DNA of 64,000 nucleotides, taken from assembly GCF_016702655.1 (NCBI RefSeq), contig NZ_JADJDO010000005.1, positions 124,001 to 188,000 on the forward strand. Direction: 5' to 3'. A program made the position numbers and the translations under genes. Positions within the stretch are counted from its first letter, which is position 1; the number at the start of each line of letters is the position of its first letter. This document shows, piece after piece, positions 37,425 to 48,023 of this stretch. Origin of the DNA: Ideonella sp. Lineage in GTDB: Bacteria; Pseudomonadota; Gammaproteobacteria; Burkholderiales; Burkholderiaceae_C. The notes below the pieces were generated by a model. It made no database searches and was not told where the DNA came from. It saw nothing but the letters and a program-made list of their open reading frames with translations.

Positions 37425-38543
37425 TCAGGGCGCGCGGCGGATCAACAGGCTGCGCGTCGCGAAAGGTGCGACCTTCTGCGCCGCGACCGCTGCGATCACT
37501 TTGCCGTCTGCCGACACCGCGCTCAGGTCGTAGATCGGATAGAGCGGATTGGACGCGACACCGTTGGCGGCAAGCCAGTCGGTCGCGTTCAGCATGCCGG
37601 TGGCCGGCGTCCAGATGAAGCCGACGTTCTTGCCCTTGCTCATGTCGACCATGTTGGAGCCGACGACGACGCTGCCGTCGTTGCTGACCGACTCCGGATA
37701 GGACGATGACGGCTTGCCGGGCTTGCTTGCCGGCAACAGGCCGAGGTAGGACTTGACCCAGGACGCGCCGTTCCATTTCCACATCGTAGCGGTCATCTGA
37801 TTGCCATTGGCCGGGTCGGGCGTCTGGCCGACAACGACCGTGCCGTCGCCGTTGACCGCAGTCGCCTCGGTGAACCAGTCGCTGTCCTCGAGCACCGTGC
37901 GCGCGCCATTGACCCATACCGTGGCGCGCCAGTTGCGGTAGTCCGGGTGCTCGTCCCAGCCGACCATGACCGAGCCGTCGCCGTTCACCGCGTTGATGCG
38001 GCTGTTGTAGCCGCTGCTGCCGGCGTCGGTCATGCCGGTGCCGGAGGTCCAGCGCATTGCGTGTGCGATCCAGCTCTCGCCGCGCCAGTACAGGCCGGCC
38101 ACGACCTTGCCGTCGCCTGACAGGCCGAACACCGAGCTGTCGGTGTTGTCGATCGGCGCCAGATCCGCCGGGCCTGGTTGGGCAAGCATCTGCCAGCCAC
38201 CCGCGGCAGTCCAGCGGCCTGCGGTCGCGAGCAGGCTATCGTCCGACAGCACCGTTGCCGCGACGACCTCGCCATCGGCCGAGATGCGGGCAATGCCTGA
38301 CCGAATGCCCAGGACCGGGCTGGTGGCCCGCCCGAGCGGGGCGACGCCTGTTCTGGCGGTCCAGCGGAAGGTCTCCCAACTGCCCGGAAGCTGGCCCACC
38401 GCGGCCTTGCCGTCGGCCGACAGGCCCATGACGATGGCGTCGTTGATGCGCCGGACCGTCAGCGTTTCGGCGTGCGCGGCTACGACAGGCAAGACCGCCA
38501 GCGCGGCAACGGTGGCGGCGAGGCGCAAGGGGGACGAGAACAT
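37425..38543 (-). CDS. Secreted HAF-repeat beta-propeller-like protein
   Basis: 372 residues from ATG 38543, preceded by AAGGAG; an upstream ATG (38624) lacks family sense. Signal peptide MFSSPLRLAATVAAL...AAHA. Repeats of about 45 residues carry VMGLSADGKAAVGQ, VFGLSGDGKVVAGL, INAVNGDGSVMVGW, ATAVNGDGTVVVGQ and ESVSNDGSVVVGS, the extracellular HAF-repeat type. At least seven blades are visible. Function unknown; probably periplasmic or released. Confidence 0.78.
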   Translation of the reverse strand: MFSSPLRLAATVAALAVLPVVAAHAETLTVRRINDAIVMGLSADGKAAVGQLPGSWETFRWTARTGVAPLGRATSPVLGIRSGIARISADGEVVAATVLSDDSLLATAGRWTAAGGWQMLAQPGPADLAPIDNTDSSVFGLSGDGKVVAGLYWRGESWIAHAMRWTSGTGMTDAGSSGYNSRINAVNGDGSVMVGWDEHPDYRNWRATVWVNGARTVLEDSDWFTEATAVNGDGTVVVGQTPDPANGNQMTATMWKWNGASWVKSYLGLLPASKPGKPSSSYPESVSNDGSVVVGSNMVDMSKGKNVGFIWTPATGMLNATDWLAANGVASNPLYPIYDLSAVSADGKVIAAVAAQKVAPFATRSLLIRRAP

Positions 38544-38839
38544 GGGTGCACTCCTTTTTTGACCAACGAGGCGCAACTTCGTGGCGCGGCGCTGGACGGC
38601 TGATTGAGAGATCGTGGTTGCCATTGTGCAGCACTCTCAGACTTCTCTCAGAGAGTATTTACCCTTCCCTCGAGTCGAAGATCCGCCGTGAATCGCCGCC
38701 GGCAAGACGACCGCGCGCGCCCTGACCCACGCCTTGCCGCCACACCGGCAGCGGGCCGGCGGCACTCTGTCTTGATCGCCGTCATCACGCTGTCGGGCCA
38801 GGCCTGCGAGTATCAACAGCAGACAAGGAGATCGCGATC

Positions 38840-39238
38840 ATGAGCACCGAACTCACCCCCGGCCAGCGCGCCCTGATGCAGGCGGCGCTCGAGCGGCGGC
38901 AGAAGGAACTCGAACGGCAGATCGAGCAGCAGCTCGGCGGACGCTCGCGCAGCGAGCACGCGCGCGACGTGTTGCTCCAGGACGGCGACGACGCGCCCGC
39001 GCGCGACGCCGACCGTGAGGTCGACCTCGCCCGCAGCGACCAGGAGGTCGTCGAGCTGCGCGCCGTGAACGACGCCCTGGTGCGCCTGGCCGACGACAAC
39101 TACGGCCTGTGCACCGATTGCGAAAGTCCGATCCCGTTCGACCGCCTGCAGCGCCACCCCGAGGTGCAGCGCTGCGTGCCCTGCCAGTCGGCACTCGAAG
39201 CCCGCAGCGGCCAGGCGGGCCAGCATCCGACCCTGTGA
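38840..39238 (+). CDS. DksA/TraR-type zinc-finger protein
   Basis: 132 residues. N-terminal coiled coil (QALMQAALERRQKELERQIE region) and a C4 zinc finger CTDC...CVPC at about residues 92-116, in NYGLCTDCESPIPFDRLQ. Such proteins enter the RNA polymerase secondary channel. The coil tip lacks a clear DxxDxA, so this is a paralog rather than DksA itself. AAGGAG precedes the ATG. The 296 bases upstream hold only a short CTCTCAGA direct/inverted repeat near 38632-38657. Confidence 0.85.
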   Translation: MSTELTPGQRALMQAALERRQKELERQIEQQLGGRSRSEHARDVLLQDGDDAPARDADREVDLARSDQEVVELRAVNDALVRLADDNYGLCTDCESPIPFDRLQRHPEVQRCVPCQSALEARSGQAGQHPTL

Positions 39239-39279
39239 CCCGCAGCCTGGCGTCCCCCCTTCACTGATTCATCCTACCC

Positions 39280-39660
39280 ATGACCACCCAACACGCAGTT
39301 GTCCAGATCGACCACCAGAGCGCCCAGATCCTGCAGTTCGATGCCGAGCACGTGCAGGCGCAGAAGGTCAAGGCGCATACGCACCAGACGCGCCAGCATG
39401 GCAGCACGGTGCGGACCGAGCACGAGTTCTTCGGCCATGTCTGCGACGAGCTCGCCGGCATCCCCGAAGTGCTGGTCGTCGGCTCGCATACCGCGCAGGC
39501 CGACTTCAAGCACTACGCCGACAAGCATCGCCCCGAGACGGCGCGGCGCATCGTCGGCTACGAGACCACCGACCACCCGACCGAGAACCAGCTCGTCGCG
39601 CTGGCGCGCCGGTACTTCCTCAAGTACGACCGCATGGCGGGCAATCCGACGCCGACCTGA
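39280..39660 (+). CDS. Small protein resembling eRF1/Dom34 domain 3
   Basis: 126 residues. EFFGHVCDELAGIPEVLVVG and KHYADKHRPETARRIVGYET are like the release-factor-type domain also seen in bacterial ribosome-associated relatives. It starts MTTQHAVVQIDHQSAQIL and is often annotated as a translational machinery protein; activity unknown. It lies 41 bases after the DksA-like gene, so the two may be co-expressed. Confidence 0.6.
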   Translation: MTTQHAVVQIDHQSAQILQFDAEHVQAQKVKAHTHQTRQHGSTVRTEHEFFGHVCDELAGIPEVLVVGSHTAQADFKHYADKHRPETARRIVGYETTDHPTENQLVALARRYFLKYDRMAGNPTPT

Positions 39661-39751
39661 GAACGTCTGCCGCTGCCGGAGCAGGGGCAACGCCTCGGGC
39701 GAGGAGCGATTTCGGCGAGCGCGCGGCGTGCAAGGCCGGCTTGAGGTGCGC

Positions 39752-41953
39752 TCAGCCGCCTTTCACCTTCAACCGCCACGCATGCAGCAGCGGTTCGGTG
39801 TAGCCGCTCGGCTGCGCGAGGCCCTTGAAGACGAGGTCGCTCGCGGCCTGGAAAGCGGCTGAGCCGGCATAGTCCGCGGCCATCGGCTTGTAGGCCGGGT
39901 CGCCCGCGTTCTGCTTGTCCACCACCTTGGCCATGCGCTTCAGGGTGGACCTGACCTGCGCCTTGGTCACGACGCCGTGCAGCAGCCAGTTGGCCATGTG
40001 CTGGCTGCTGATGCGCAGCGTGGCGCGGTCTTCCATCAGGCCGACGTCGTGGATGTCGGGCACCTTGGAGCAGCCCACGCCCTGGTCGATCCAGCGCACC
40101 ACGTAGCCGAGGATGCCCTGGGCGTTGTTGTCGAGCTCCTGCTGGCGCTCGGCGTCGCTCCAGTTCGCCTTTTTCGCGACCGGTACGGTCAGCAGGCCGG
40201 CGAGCAGGGCTTCGCGCTCTGCCGCGCGGTCGGACGCGGCGGCGGCCTTTTCCAGCCCCTTCTGCACTGCGAACACGTCGACCTGGTGGTAGTGCAGCGC
40301 ATGCAAGGTGGCCGCGGTCGGGCTCGGCACCCAGGCCGTGTTCGCGCCCGCCTGCGGGTGCACGATCTTGCTCTGCAGCATGGCCGCCATCAGGTCGGGC
40401 ATGGCCCACATGCCCTTGCCGATCTGCGCCTTGCCACGCAGCCCGCACTCCAGGCCGACCAGCACGTTGCTGCGCTCGTAGGCGGCGATCCAGGCGCTCG
40501 TCTTCATGTCGCCCTTGCGGATCATCGGCCCGGCGTGCATCGCGGTGTGCATCTCGTCGCCGGTGCGGTCGAGAAAGCCGGTGTTGATGAAGGCGACGCG
40601 GCTCGCCGCGGCGGCGATGCAGGCCTTCAGGTTGACGCTGGTGCGCCGCTCCTCGTCCATGATGCCGAGCTTGACCGTGCTGTCGGGCAGGCCGAGCAGA
40701 CTCTCGATGCGGGCGAAGAGTTCGGCCGCGAACTCGACCTCGGCCGGCCCGTGCATCTTGGGCTTGACGATGTAGACCGAGCCCTTGCGGCTGTTGCGGA
40801 TGCCGCCGCCATCGCGCTGCAGGTCGTGCAGCGCGATCGTCGTCGTGACCACCGCGTCGAGGATGCCCTCGGGGATCTCGCGCCCGTCGTCGCCCCACAG
40901 CACGGCCGGATTCGTCATCAGGTGGCCGACATTGCGCACGAACAGCAGCGAGCGCCCGTGCAGCAGCACGTCCTCGCCGCGCGGGCCGGTGTAGCGGCGG
41001 TCGGGGTTGAGGCCGCGGGTGAAGGTCGTGCCGCCCTTGGTCACCGCTTCGGTCAGCGAGCCTTTCAGGATGCCGAGCCAGTTGGCGTAGGCCTGCACCT
41101 TGTCGGCGGCGTCGACCACCGCCACCGAGTCCTCGAGGTCGAGGATGGTCGACAGGGCCGACTCCAGCACCAGGTCGCTCACGCCCGCGGGGTCGGTCAT
41201 GCCGATCGGATGCCGCACATCGATCCGGATGTCGAGGTGCAGGCCGTGGTGCGACAGCAGCACCGACGAAGGCGCATCCATCTCGCCCTGGAAGCCGACG
41301 AACTGGGCCGGGTTCTTCAGGCCCACCGTCGCGCCGTCGGCAAGCGTGACGGCGAGCTGGTTGTCGACCACGCGATAGCCGGTCGAATCCACGTGCGAGC
41401 CGCGCTTGAGCGGCGCGGTTCGGTCGAGCACATGGCGCGCGTAGGCGATGACCCTGGCGCCGCGCACCGGGTTGTAGCTGCCGCCCTTGCCGGCGCCGCC
41501 GTCCTCGGCAATCGCATCGGTGCCGTAGAGCGCGTCGTAGAGCGATCCCCAGCGCGCGTTGGCGGCGTTCAGGGCGTAGCGCGCGTTCGTGATCGGCACC
41601 ACGAGCTGCGGGCCGGCCTGCAGCGCGAGCTCGGCATCGACATCCCTCGTCGTCACCTTGACCCGCTCGGGCACCGGCACGAGGTAGCCGATGCGCTCCA
41701 GGAACGCGCGGTACTGGCGCGGCTTCGTGATCGGCCCCGGATGCGCCTTGTGCCAGGCGTCGATCTCGGCCTGCAGGCGGTCGCGCTCGGCGAGCAGGGC
41801 CGCGTTGCGGGGCGCGAGGTCGTGCACGATGGCGTCGAAGCCGCGCCAGAAATGCTCGCTCGGGATGTCGGTGCCGGGCAGCACCCGATCCTCGATGAAG
41901 TCGTGCAGTTCGGTCGCGACCTGGAGGCGGTGGATGGAAGTTCTTGCAGTCAT
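39752..41953 (-). CDS. glcB: Malate synthase G
   Basis: 733 residues, the size of the G isoform. ILDLEDSVAVVDAADK has acetyl-CoA/Mg site residues; MHGPAEVEFAAELF and SKVPDIHDVGLMEDRATLR are GlcB signatures. It condenses glyoxylate with acetyl-CoA to malate. It is 15 bases downstream of the HAD dehalogenase gene; a LysR regulator is divergent. Both neighbours fit handling of two-carbon acids such as glycolate or haloacetate. Confidence 0.96.
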   Translation of the reverse strand: MTARTSIHRLQVATELHDFIEDRVLPGTDIPSEHFWRGFDAIVHDLAPRNAALLAERDRLQAEIDAWHKAHPGPITKPRQYRAFLERIGYLVPVPERVKVTTRDVDAELALQAGPQLVVPITNARYALNAANARWGSLYDALYGTDAIAEDGGAGKGGSYNPVRGARVIAYARHVLDRTAPLKRGSHVDSTGYRVVDNQLAVTLADGATVGLKNPAQFVGFQGEMDAPSSVLLSHHGLHLDIRIDVRHPIGMTDPAGVSDLVLESALSTILDLEDSVAVVDAADKVQAYANWLGILKGSLTEAVTKGGTTFTRGLNPDRRYTGPRGEDVLLHGRSLLFVRNVGHLMTNPAVLWGDDGREIPEGILDAVVTTTIALHDLQRDGGGIRNSRKGSVYIVKPKMHGPAEVEFAAELFARIESLLGLPDSTVKLGIMDEERRTSVNLKACIAAAASRVAFINTGFLDRTGDEMHTAMHAGPMIRKGDMKTSAWIAAYERSNVLVGLECGLRGKAQIGKGMWAMPDLMAAMLQSKIVHPQAGANTAWVPSPTAATLHALHYHQVDVFAVQKGLEKAAAASDRAAEREALLAGLLTVPVAKKANWSDAERQQELDNNAQGILGYVVRWIDQGVGCSKVPDIHDVGLMEDRATLRISSQHMANWLLHGVVTKAQVRSTLKRMAKVVDKQNAGDPAYKPMAADYAGSAAFQAASDLVFKGLAQPSGYTEPLLHAWRLKVKGG

Positions 41954-41968
41954 GACGTTGAAGTGGAA

Positions 41969-42667
41969 TCAGGCAGAAGCGGTGGAGGGGAAGAATCCGA
42001 GCACGTCGCGCAGGCTGGTGCCGATGCGCGTCGGCTCGGTACCGAGTTGCTCCAGCGGCAAGCCCTGGCGGTTGACCCACAGCGTCGTGTAGCCATACCA
42101 GGTGGCGCCGATCGCGTCCCAGCCGTTGCTCGACACGAACAGGATCTGGCGCGCCGGGAGGTTGAAGGCCTGCGGGCCGAGCGCGTAAGTAGCGGGGTCG
42201 GTCTTGTACCTGCGCACCGCATGCACGCTCAGCACATGATCCAGGAAGGGCTCGAAGCCGGCGCTCCTGACGCCGACGGCCAGCATCTCCGGATCGCCAT
42301 TGCTCAGGATCGCGCACGGCACGCCGCGCGCCTTGAGTTCACGCAACACGTCGTGGTTCTCGGGGAACGCGCTCAGGTGGCGGTACTGGTTCATCAACTG
42401 CGCTTCGGCAGCCTCGTCCAGTGTCAGGCCGAGGCGCAGCGCCGCATAGCGCAGGCCATCGCGCGTGATGTCCCAGAACGGCCGGTAACGATCACCCTGC
42501 GAGGTCAGGTGCGTGTACTCGATCTGCTTGTCGCGCCAGAGCAGCGACAGTGCATTGCCGTGCCCGGGAAACAACTGCTCGGCGAGCAGGCCGACGCTGT
42601 AGACATCGAACAAGGTGCCATAGGCGTCGAAGATCACGGCGCGGGGTGCGACAGCCTGCTTTTCCAT
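41969..42667 (-). CDS. Haloacid dehalogenase type II (HAD)
   Basis: 232 residues. Motif I FDAYGTLFDV with nucleophile Asp14, motif II ILSNGDPEML, Lys in RRYKTDPATY and motif III SSNGWDAIGATWYGY. Type II 2-haloacid dehalogenases invert L-2-haloacids to hydroxyacids. Chloroacetate would give glycolate, which fits with glcB next to it, though many homologs have other substrates. ATG 42667 is used; a longer form starts at 42718. Confidence 0.85.
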   Translation of the reverse strand: MEKQAVAPRAVIFDAYGTLFDVYSVGLLAEQLFPGHGNALSLLWRDKQIEYTHLTSQGDRYRPFWDITRDGLRYAALRLGLTLDEAAEAQLMNQYRHLSAFPENHDVLRELKARGVPCAILSNGDPEMLAVGVRSAGFEPFLDHVLSVHAVRRYKTDPATYALGPQAFNLPARQILFVSSNGWDAIGATWYGYTTLWVNRQGLPLEQLGTEPTRIGTSLRDVLGFFPSTASA

Positions 42668-42722
42668 TCCGCCACTGTATTGCGAACCCAGGTGGCGATT
42701 AAGCGCGCCAGCATTCATTCAT

Positions 42723-42743
42723 TTGTGATCTACACAGCATAAT
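42723..42743 (+). promoter_or_regulatory. Palindromic LysR-type box and -10 in the HAD/LysR divergent region
   Basis: TTGTGATCTACACA is a partial palindrome of T-N11-A type, next to CATAAT, a possible -10 box. It lies 10 bases before the LysR ATG, so a transcript from it would be nearly leaderless. Confidence 0.35.
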
Positions 42744-42752
42744 CGTGACACG

Positions 42753-43691
42753 ATGGACCGGCTCAAGCAGATCGAGACCTTGGTCGCGGTGATCGCCAAG
42801 GGCAGCCTGACCGCCGCGGCGCAGGCCGAGGGCGTCGCGCCAGCCGTCGTCGGCAGACGCATCGCGGCGCTCGAGCAACGCCTCGGGGTCAAGCTGCTGT
42901 TGCGCACGACGCGCCGCATCAGCCTCACGCACGAAGGCAGCGCCTTCCTCGAGGCCTGCCAGCGCGTGCTGGCCGATCTGGCCACTGCCGAGGCCAGCGT
43001 CAGCGCGGGTGGCGTCAAGGCGAGCGGCCACCTGCGCATCACCGCGCCGGCCGGCTTCGGCCGCCGCCACGTCGCGCCGCTGGTGCCGCAGTTCCTGGCG
43101 CGCCACCCCGAGGTGTCGATCTCGCTCAACCTGAGCGACCGCGTCGTCGACATCGTCAACGAGGGTGTCGACTGCGCGGTGCGCGTCGGCGACCTGCCCG
43201 ACTCGTCGCTCGTCAGCGTGCGCCTGGCCGACAACCGGCGCCTGTGCGTCGCGACGCCGGGCTACCTGGCGCGCGCCGGCACGCCGCTGCATCCGTCGGA
43301 GCTGGATCGGCACGAGTGCCTGACCCTGTCGTCCGACGCGAGCCAGACGCGCGGCTGGGCCTTCGTGATCGACGGCGTGCCGACCCATCTGCGCCCGCGC
43401 GGGCGGCTCGACTGCTCCGACGGCCAGGTGCTGCACGACTGGTGCCGCGCCGGCCTCGGGATCGCTTGGCGCAGCACCTGGGAGGTCGAGGACGAGATCG
43501 CGAGCGGCGCGCTGCTGAGCCTGCTCGACGACTTCAGCGCGCCGCCCAACGGCATCTATGCCGTCTTCCCGCAGCGCAAGCACCTCGCGCTGCGGGTGCG
43601 GCTGTGGATCGATTTCCTCAAGCACAGCTATGGCGATCCGGCCTACTGGGCCGCACCGCGGGGCGCGGCCACTACACTGCCGGCCCCATGA
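42753..43691 (+). CDS. LysR family transcriptional regulator
   Basis: 312 residues. Winged HTH at 1-62 (TLVAVIAKGSLTAAAQAEGV, LLLRTTRRISLTHEG) and a periplasmic-binding-like effector domain (LRITAPAGFGRRHVAPLVPQ, GLGIAWRSTWEVEDEIASG). It is divergent from the HAD-glcB pair, which it probably controls. Its stop overlaps the DUF2214 gene start as ATGA. Confidence 0.92.
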   Translation: MDRLKQIETLVAVIAKGSLTAAAQAEGVAPAVVGRRIAALEQRLGVKLLLRTTRRISLTHEGSAFLEACQRVLADLATAEASVSAGGVKASGHLRITAPAGFGRRHVAPLVPQFLARHPEVSISLNLSDRVVDIVNEGVDCAVRVGDLPDSSLVSVRLADNRRLCVATPGYLARAGTPLHPSELDRHECLTLSSDASQTRGWAFVIDGVPTHLRPRGRLDCSDGQVLHDWCRAGLGIAWRSTWEVEDEIASGALLSLLDDFSAPPNGIYAVFPQRKHLALRVRLWIDFLKHSYGDPAYWAAPRGAATTLPAP

Positions 43692-44146
43692 TCATCGAAG
43701 CCCTGCTCGCTTACGCCCACTTCGCGGCCATCCTGACCGTCGTCGTCTTCATGACGAGCCGCGCCGCGCTGTGCCGCATGGACTGGCTCAATGCCGCCGT
43801 CGTGCTGCGCCTGCGCCGCGTCGACCGCATCTTCCAGTGGGCGATGGTGTTCCTGCTCGCCACCGGCCTGGCGCGCATGGCCTGGGGCGCGAAGGGCTTC
43901 GCGTGGTACGCGAGTCAGCCGCTGATGCTGGCCAAGATCGCGCTGTTCGGCGCGATCTGGCTCATCTCGCTGAAGGCCACGCGCAGCTTCACGCGCTGGG
44001 CGCGCGACCACGGCGCGCACGGCAGCCTGCCTGCGGGGCGGGACGTCGATGCCGCGCGCCGCTGGGTCATGATCGAGGCGCACCTGCTGCTGCTGCTGCC
44101 GCTCGCGGCGGTGTTCGTCGCGCGCGGGGTGGGGCTCGGGGCCTGA
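43688..44146 (+). CDS. DUF2214 family membrane protein
   Basis: 152 residues, four hydrophobic spans. IIEALLAYAHFAAILTVVVF, GLARMAWGAKGFAWYASQPL and MLAKIALFGAIWLISLKATR match DUF2214. Function unknown. Coupled to the LysR gene by ATGA and convergent with the PsiF-like gene, two bases apart. Confidence 0.85.
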   Translation: MIIEALLAYAHFAAILTVVVFMTSRAALCRMDWLNAAVVLRLRRVDRIFQWAMVFLLATGLARMAWGAKGFAWYASQPLMLAKIALFGAIWLISLKATRSFTRWARDHGAHGSLPAGRDVDAARRWVMIEAHLLLLLPLAAVFVARGVGLGA

Positions 44147-44147
44147 G

Positions 44148-44571
44148 CTACTTCTTGGCCGCCGCGGCGGCCTGGCACTTCTTCGTCGGCGCCGGCGAGC
44201 TCGTCTTGGCCGCGCGCCGGCGACGCTTCTTCCCCGGCATGGCCTGGCTTCTGGCTTTCGGCGCCGGCTTCGCTTGCCGCGGCGGGTGCAGCCGCCGCCG
44301 GCATCGGCCTCGCACTTCTTCATGAAACTGGTCCGGGCGGCGCCGGCGAGCTTCTGCTCGGTCGCCTTGGCTTCGCATCCTGCGGCCGGCGAGCGCTCGT
44401 GCGCGGCGCGGCCGGGGCAGCTTGTTCATGAAGCTCGTCCTGGCAAGGCGCCGGCGCCCTTCGCCCGCCGCGCATGGACCCGGTACCGCCTGGCGTCGGA
44501 TGGAGCGCCTGGGGTACGCGAGGCCTGGCAACCTCAGGCCAGGGCGCGCGCGACCAAGAGGATCAACTTCT

Positions 44572-44575
<4 letters not shown>
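44148..44575 (-). pseudogene. PsiF-repeat protein, interrupted by frameshifts
   Basis: ATG 44575 is preceded by GAGGAG and starts MKKLILLVAR, the beginning of a signal peptide, then hits a stop. Further on, in changing frames, one can read GRASFMNKL and CEAKATEQKLAGAARTSFMK then KCEADAGG, the PsiF repeat, and a basic Ala/Lys tail (SSPAPTKKCQAAAAAKK) to TAG 44148. Several indels are needed. PsiF proteins are small exported proteins of unknown role, phosphate-starvation-induced in E. coli. The start overlaps the kinase stop (ATGA). Confidence 0.65.
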
Positions 44576-46020
<1,445 letters not shown>

Positions 46021-46144
46021 GCGGGGCCGTTCGGGCCGGAGTCGGCCCGCGCTGCAATCATTCCATCGAGGTCGAGCGCCGTTGCGCCGAACAGCGGGGC
46101 GAAAGCCGCACAGTCCCGGCCCGGGCCGCGCGCTCGACGAAAAG

Positions 46145-46150
46145 TAGAAT
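46145..46150 (+). promoter_or_regulatory. Candidate -10 box for argS
   Basis: TAGAAT, upstream of the tandem repeat that ends at the argS start. A transcript from here would carry both repeat copies in its leader. Confidence 0.35.
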
Positions 46151-46171
46151 CTCTCGAATGAGACCCGCAAG

Positions 46172-46307
46172 CTCGCTCGCGCTCGCTGCCCCCCAAGGGG
46201 GCGGTCAGCGGCTGCTGGCGGCCGGGCGCCGCTGACATGCTCGCGCGCGCTCGCTGCCCCCCGAGGGGGCGGTCAGCGGCTTCGGGCGGCCGGGCGCCGC
46301 TGACATG
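46172..46307 (+). repeat. Two tandem 68-bp repeats ending in the argS start codon
   Basis: Copies at 46172-46239 and 46240-46307. Each runs from CTCGC(T/G)CGCGCTCGCTG through CCCCCC(A/G)AGGGGGCGGTC and GGCCGGGCGCCGCTGACATG. The second ATG is the argS start; the first ATG is out of frame with argS. No Shine-Dalgarno precedes the ATG except a weak GCCGCTGAC. Confidence 0.85.
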
Positions 46308-48023
46308 ATCGAAGTCCGACTCGCGTTGCTGCAGGCCCTGGGCGATGCCCTGGACGAGTTGGCGCCCGGTCATGCCCTGACGGTGGCTTTCGAGTCGCCC
46401 AAGCAGGCCGGCCATGGCGACCTGGCCTGCACCGCGGCGATGCAGCTCGCCCGGCCGCTGAAGAAGCCCCCGCGCGAGCTCGCGCAGTCGCTCGTCGATG
46501 CCCTCGCCCGGCGCCCGGCGGTGCAGCGCTGGGTCGGCGCGATGGAGATCGCCGGCCCGGGCTTCATCAACCTGCGCCTGACGCCCGCCGCGCGCCAGAC
46601 CGTGATCGGCGAGGTGCTGGGTGCAGGCGCCGCATTCGGCCAGCGCAGCAGCGCGGGTGGGCCGGGCAAGGTCCTGGTCGAGTTCGTCTCCGCCAACCCG
46701 ACCGGCCCGCTGCACACCGGCCACACGCGCCAGGCCTGCCTCGGCGACGCGATCTGCAACCTGCTCGAGGCGCAGGGCCAGGACGTGACGCGCGAGTTCT
46801 ACTACAACGATGCCGGGTCGCAGATCGCGACCCTCGCGGCCTCGGTGCAGGCGCGGCTCAAGGGCCTGCGGCCGGGCGACGCGCAGTGGCCCGAGTCGGC
46901 CTACAACGGCGACTACATCGCCGATGTCGCGGCCGACTTCGCAGCCAGGAAGACCGTGCACGCCGATGACCGCGCGTTCACCGCGTCGGGCGACGCCGAC
47001 GACCTGGACGGCATCCGCCAGTTCGCGGTCGCCTACCTGCGCCACGAACAGGACCTCGACCTGCAGGCGCTCGGCGTGCGCTTCGACCATTACTTCCTCG
47101 AATCGAGCCTGTATTCGAGCGGCCGCGTCGAGCAGACCGTGCGCCGCCTGGTCGCGTCGGGCAGGACCTTCGAGGACGGCGGTGCGCTGTGGCTGCGCAC
47201 GACCGACTACGGCGACGACAAGGACCGCGTGATGCGCAAGTCCGATGGCAGTTACACCTACTTCGTGCCCGACGTCGCCTACCACCTCGCCAAGCACGAG
47301 CGCGGCTTCGAGCGCGCGATCAACATTCAGGGCGGCGACCACCACGGCACCGTGGCGCGCGTTCGCGCCGGCGTGCAGGCGGCGGGCCAGGGCGTGCCGG
47401 CGGGCTACCCGGACTACGTGCTGCACAAGATGGTCACCGTGATGAAGGGCGGCCAGGAGGTCAAGATCTCCAAGCGCGCCGGCAGCTACGTCACGCTGCG
47501 CGACCTGATCGACTGGACCGGCCGCGACGCGGTGCGCTTCTTCATGCTCAGCCGCAAGGCCGACACCGAGTTCGTGTTCGACGTCGACCTGGCGGTCAAG
47601 CGCAACGACGAGAACCCGGTCTTCTACGTGCAGTACGCGCACGCGCGCATCTGCTCGGTGCTGGCGCAATGGGGCGGCGACGAAGGGGCGCTCGGCACGG
47701 CCGAGGTTGCGCGCCTGGTCGCTCCGTCCGAGGCCACGCTGATGGCCAAGCTCGCCGACTACCCGACGCTGCTCGCGCGCGCCGCGGCCGAGCTCGCGCC
47801 GCACGAGATCGCGTTCTACCTGCGCGAGCTGGCCGCCACCTTCCACGCCTACTACGCCGCCGAGCGCTTCCTCGTCGACGGCGACGAGGCGCTGACACAG
47901 GCCCGGCTCGCGCTGCTCGCGGCCACGCGCCAAGTGTTGCGCAACGGCCTGGCGCTGCTCGGCGTCGCGGCGCCCGAGGCAATGCAGCGCGACGCGGCCG
48001 CGCGCGAGGAGGTCGCTGCATGA
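46305..48023 (+). CDS. argS: Arginyl-tRNA synthetase
   Basis: 572 residues. The HIGH motif is HTGH at 137-140 (NPTGPLHTGHTRQ); the KMSKS site is degenerate (KISKRAGS), as usual in ArgRS. An N-terminal tRNA-recognition domain and a C-terminal anticodon domain with DALRM-like helices are present. Charges tRNA-Arg. The start codon is the last three bases of a tandem repeat. Its TGA overlaps the SPOR gene start (ATGA). Confidence 0.95.
   Translation: MIEVRLALLQALGDALDELAPGHALTVAFESPKQAGHGDLACTAAMQLARPLKKPPRELAQSLVDALARRPAVQRWVGAMEIAGPGFINLRLTPAARQTVIGEVLGAGAAFGQRSSAGGPGKVLVEFVSANPTGPLHTGHTRQACLGDAICNLLEAQGQDVTREFYYNDAGSQIATLAASVQARLKGLRPGDAQWPESAYNGDYIADVAADFAARKTVHADDRAFTASGDADDLDGIRQFAVAYLRHEQDLDLQALGVRFDHYFLESSLYSSGRVEQTVRRLVASGRTFEDGGALWLRTTDYGDDKDRVMRKSDGSYTYFVPDVAYHLAKHERGFERAINIQGGDHHGTVARVRAGVQAAGQGVPAGYPDYVLHKMVTVMKGGQEVKISKRAGSYVTLRDLIDWTGRDAVRFFMLSRKADTEFVFDVDLAVKRNDENPVFYVQYAHARICSVLAQWGGDEGALGTAEVARLVAPSEATLMAKLADYPTLLARAAAELAPHEIAFYLRELAATFHAYYAAERFLVDGDEALTQARLALLAATRQVLRNGLALLGVAAPEAMQRDAAAREEVAA

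Noticed and set aside
35073..37709. 878-codon plus-strand open frame opposite three minus-strand genes
   Set aside because: It spans several real genes and their gaps and has no start signal or motif.
39977..42742. Long plus-strand open frame opposite glcB and the HAD gene
   Set aside because: It is antisense to two clear genes and its protein is His/Arg/Val-rich without similarity, so it is a shadow.
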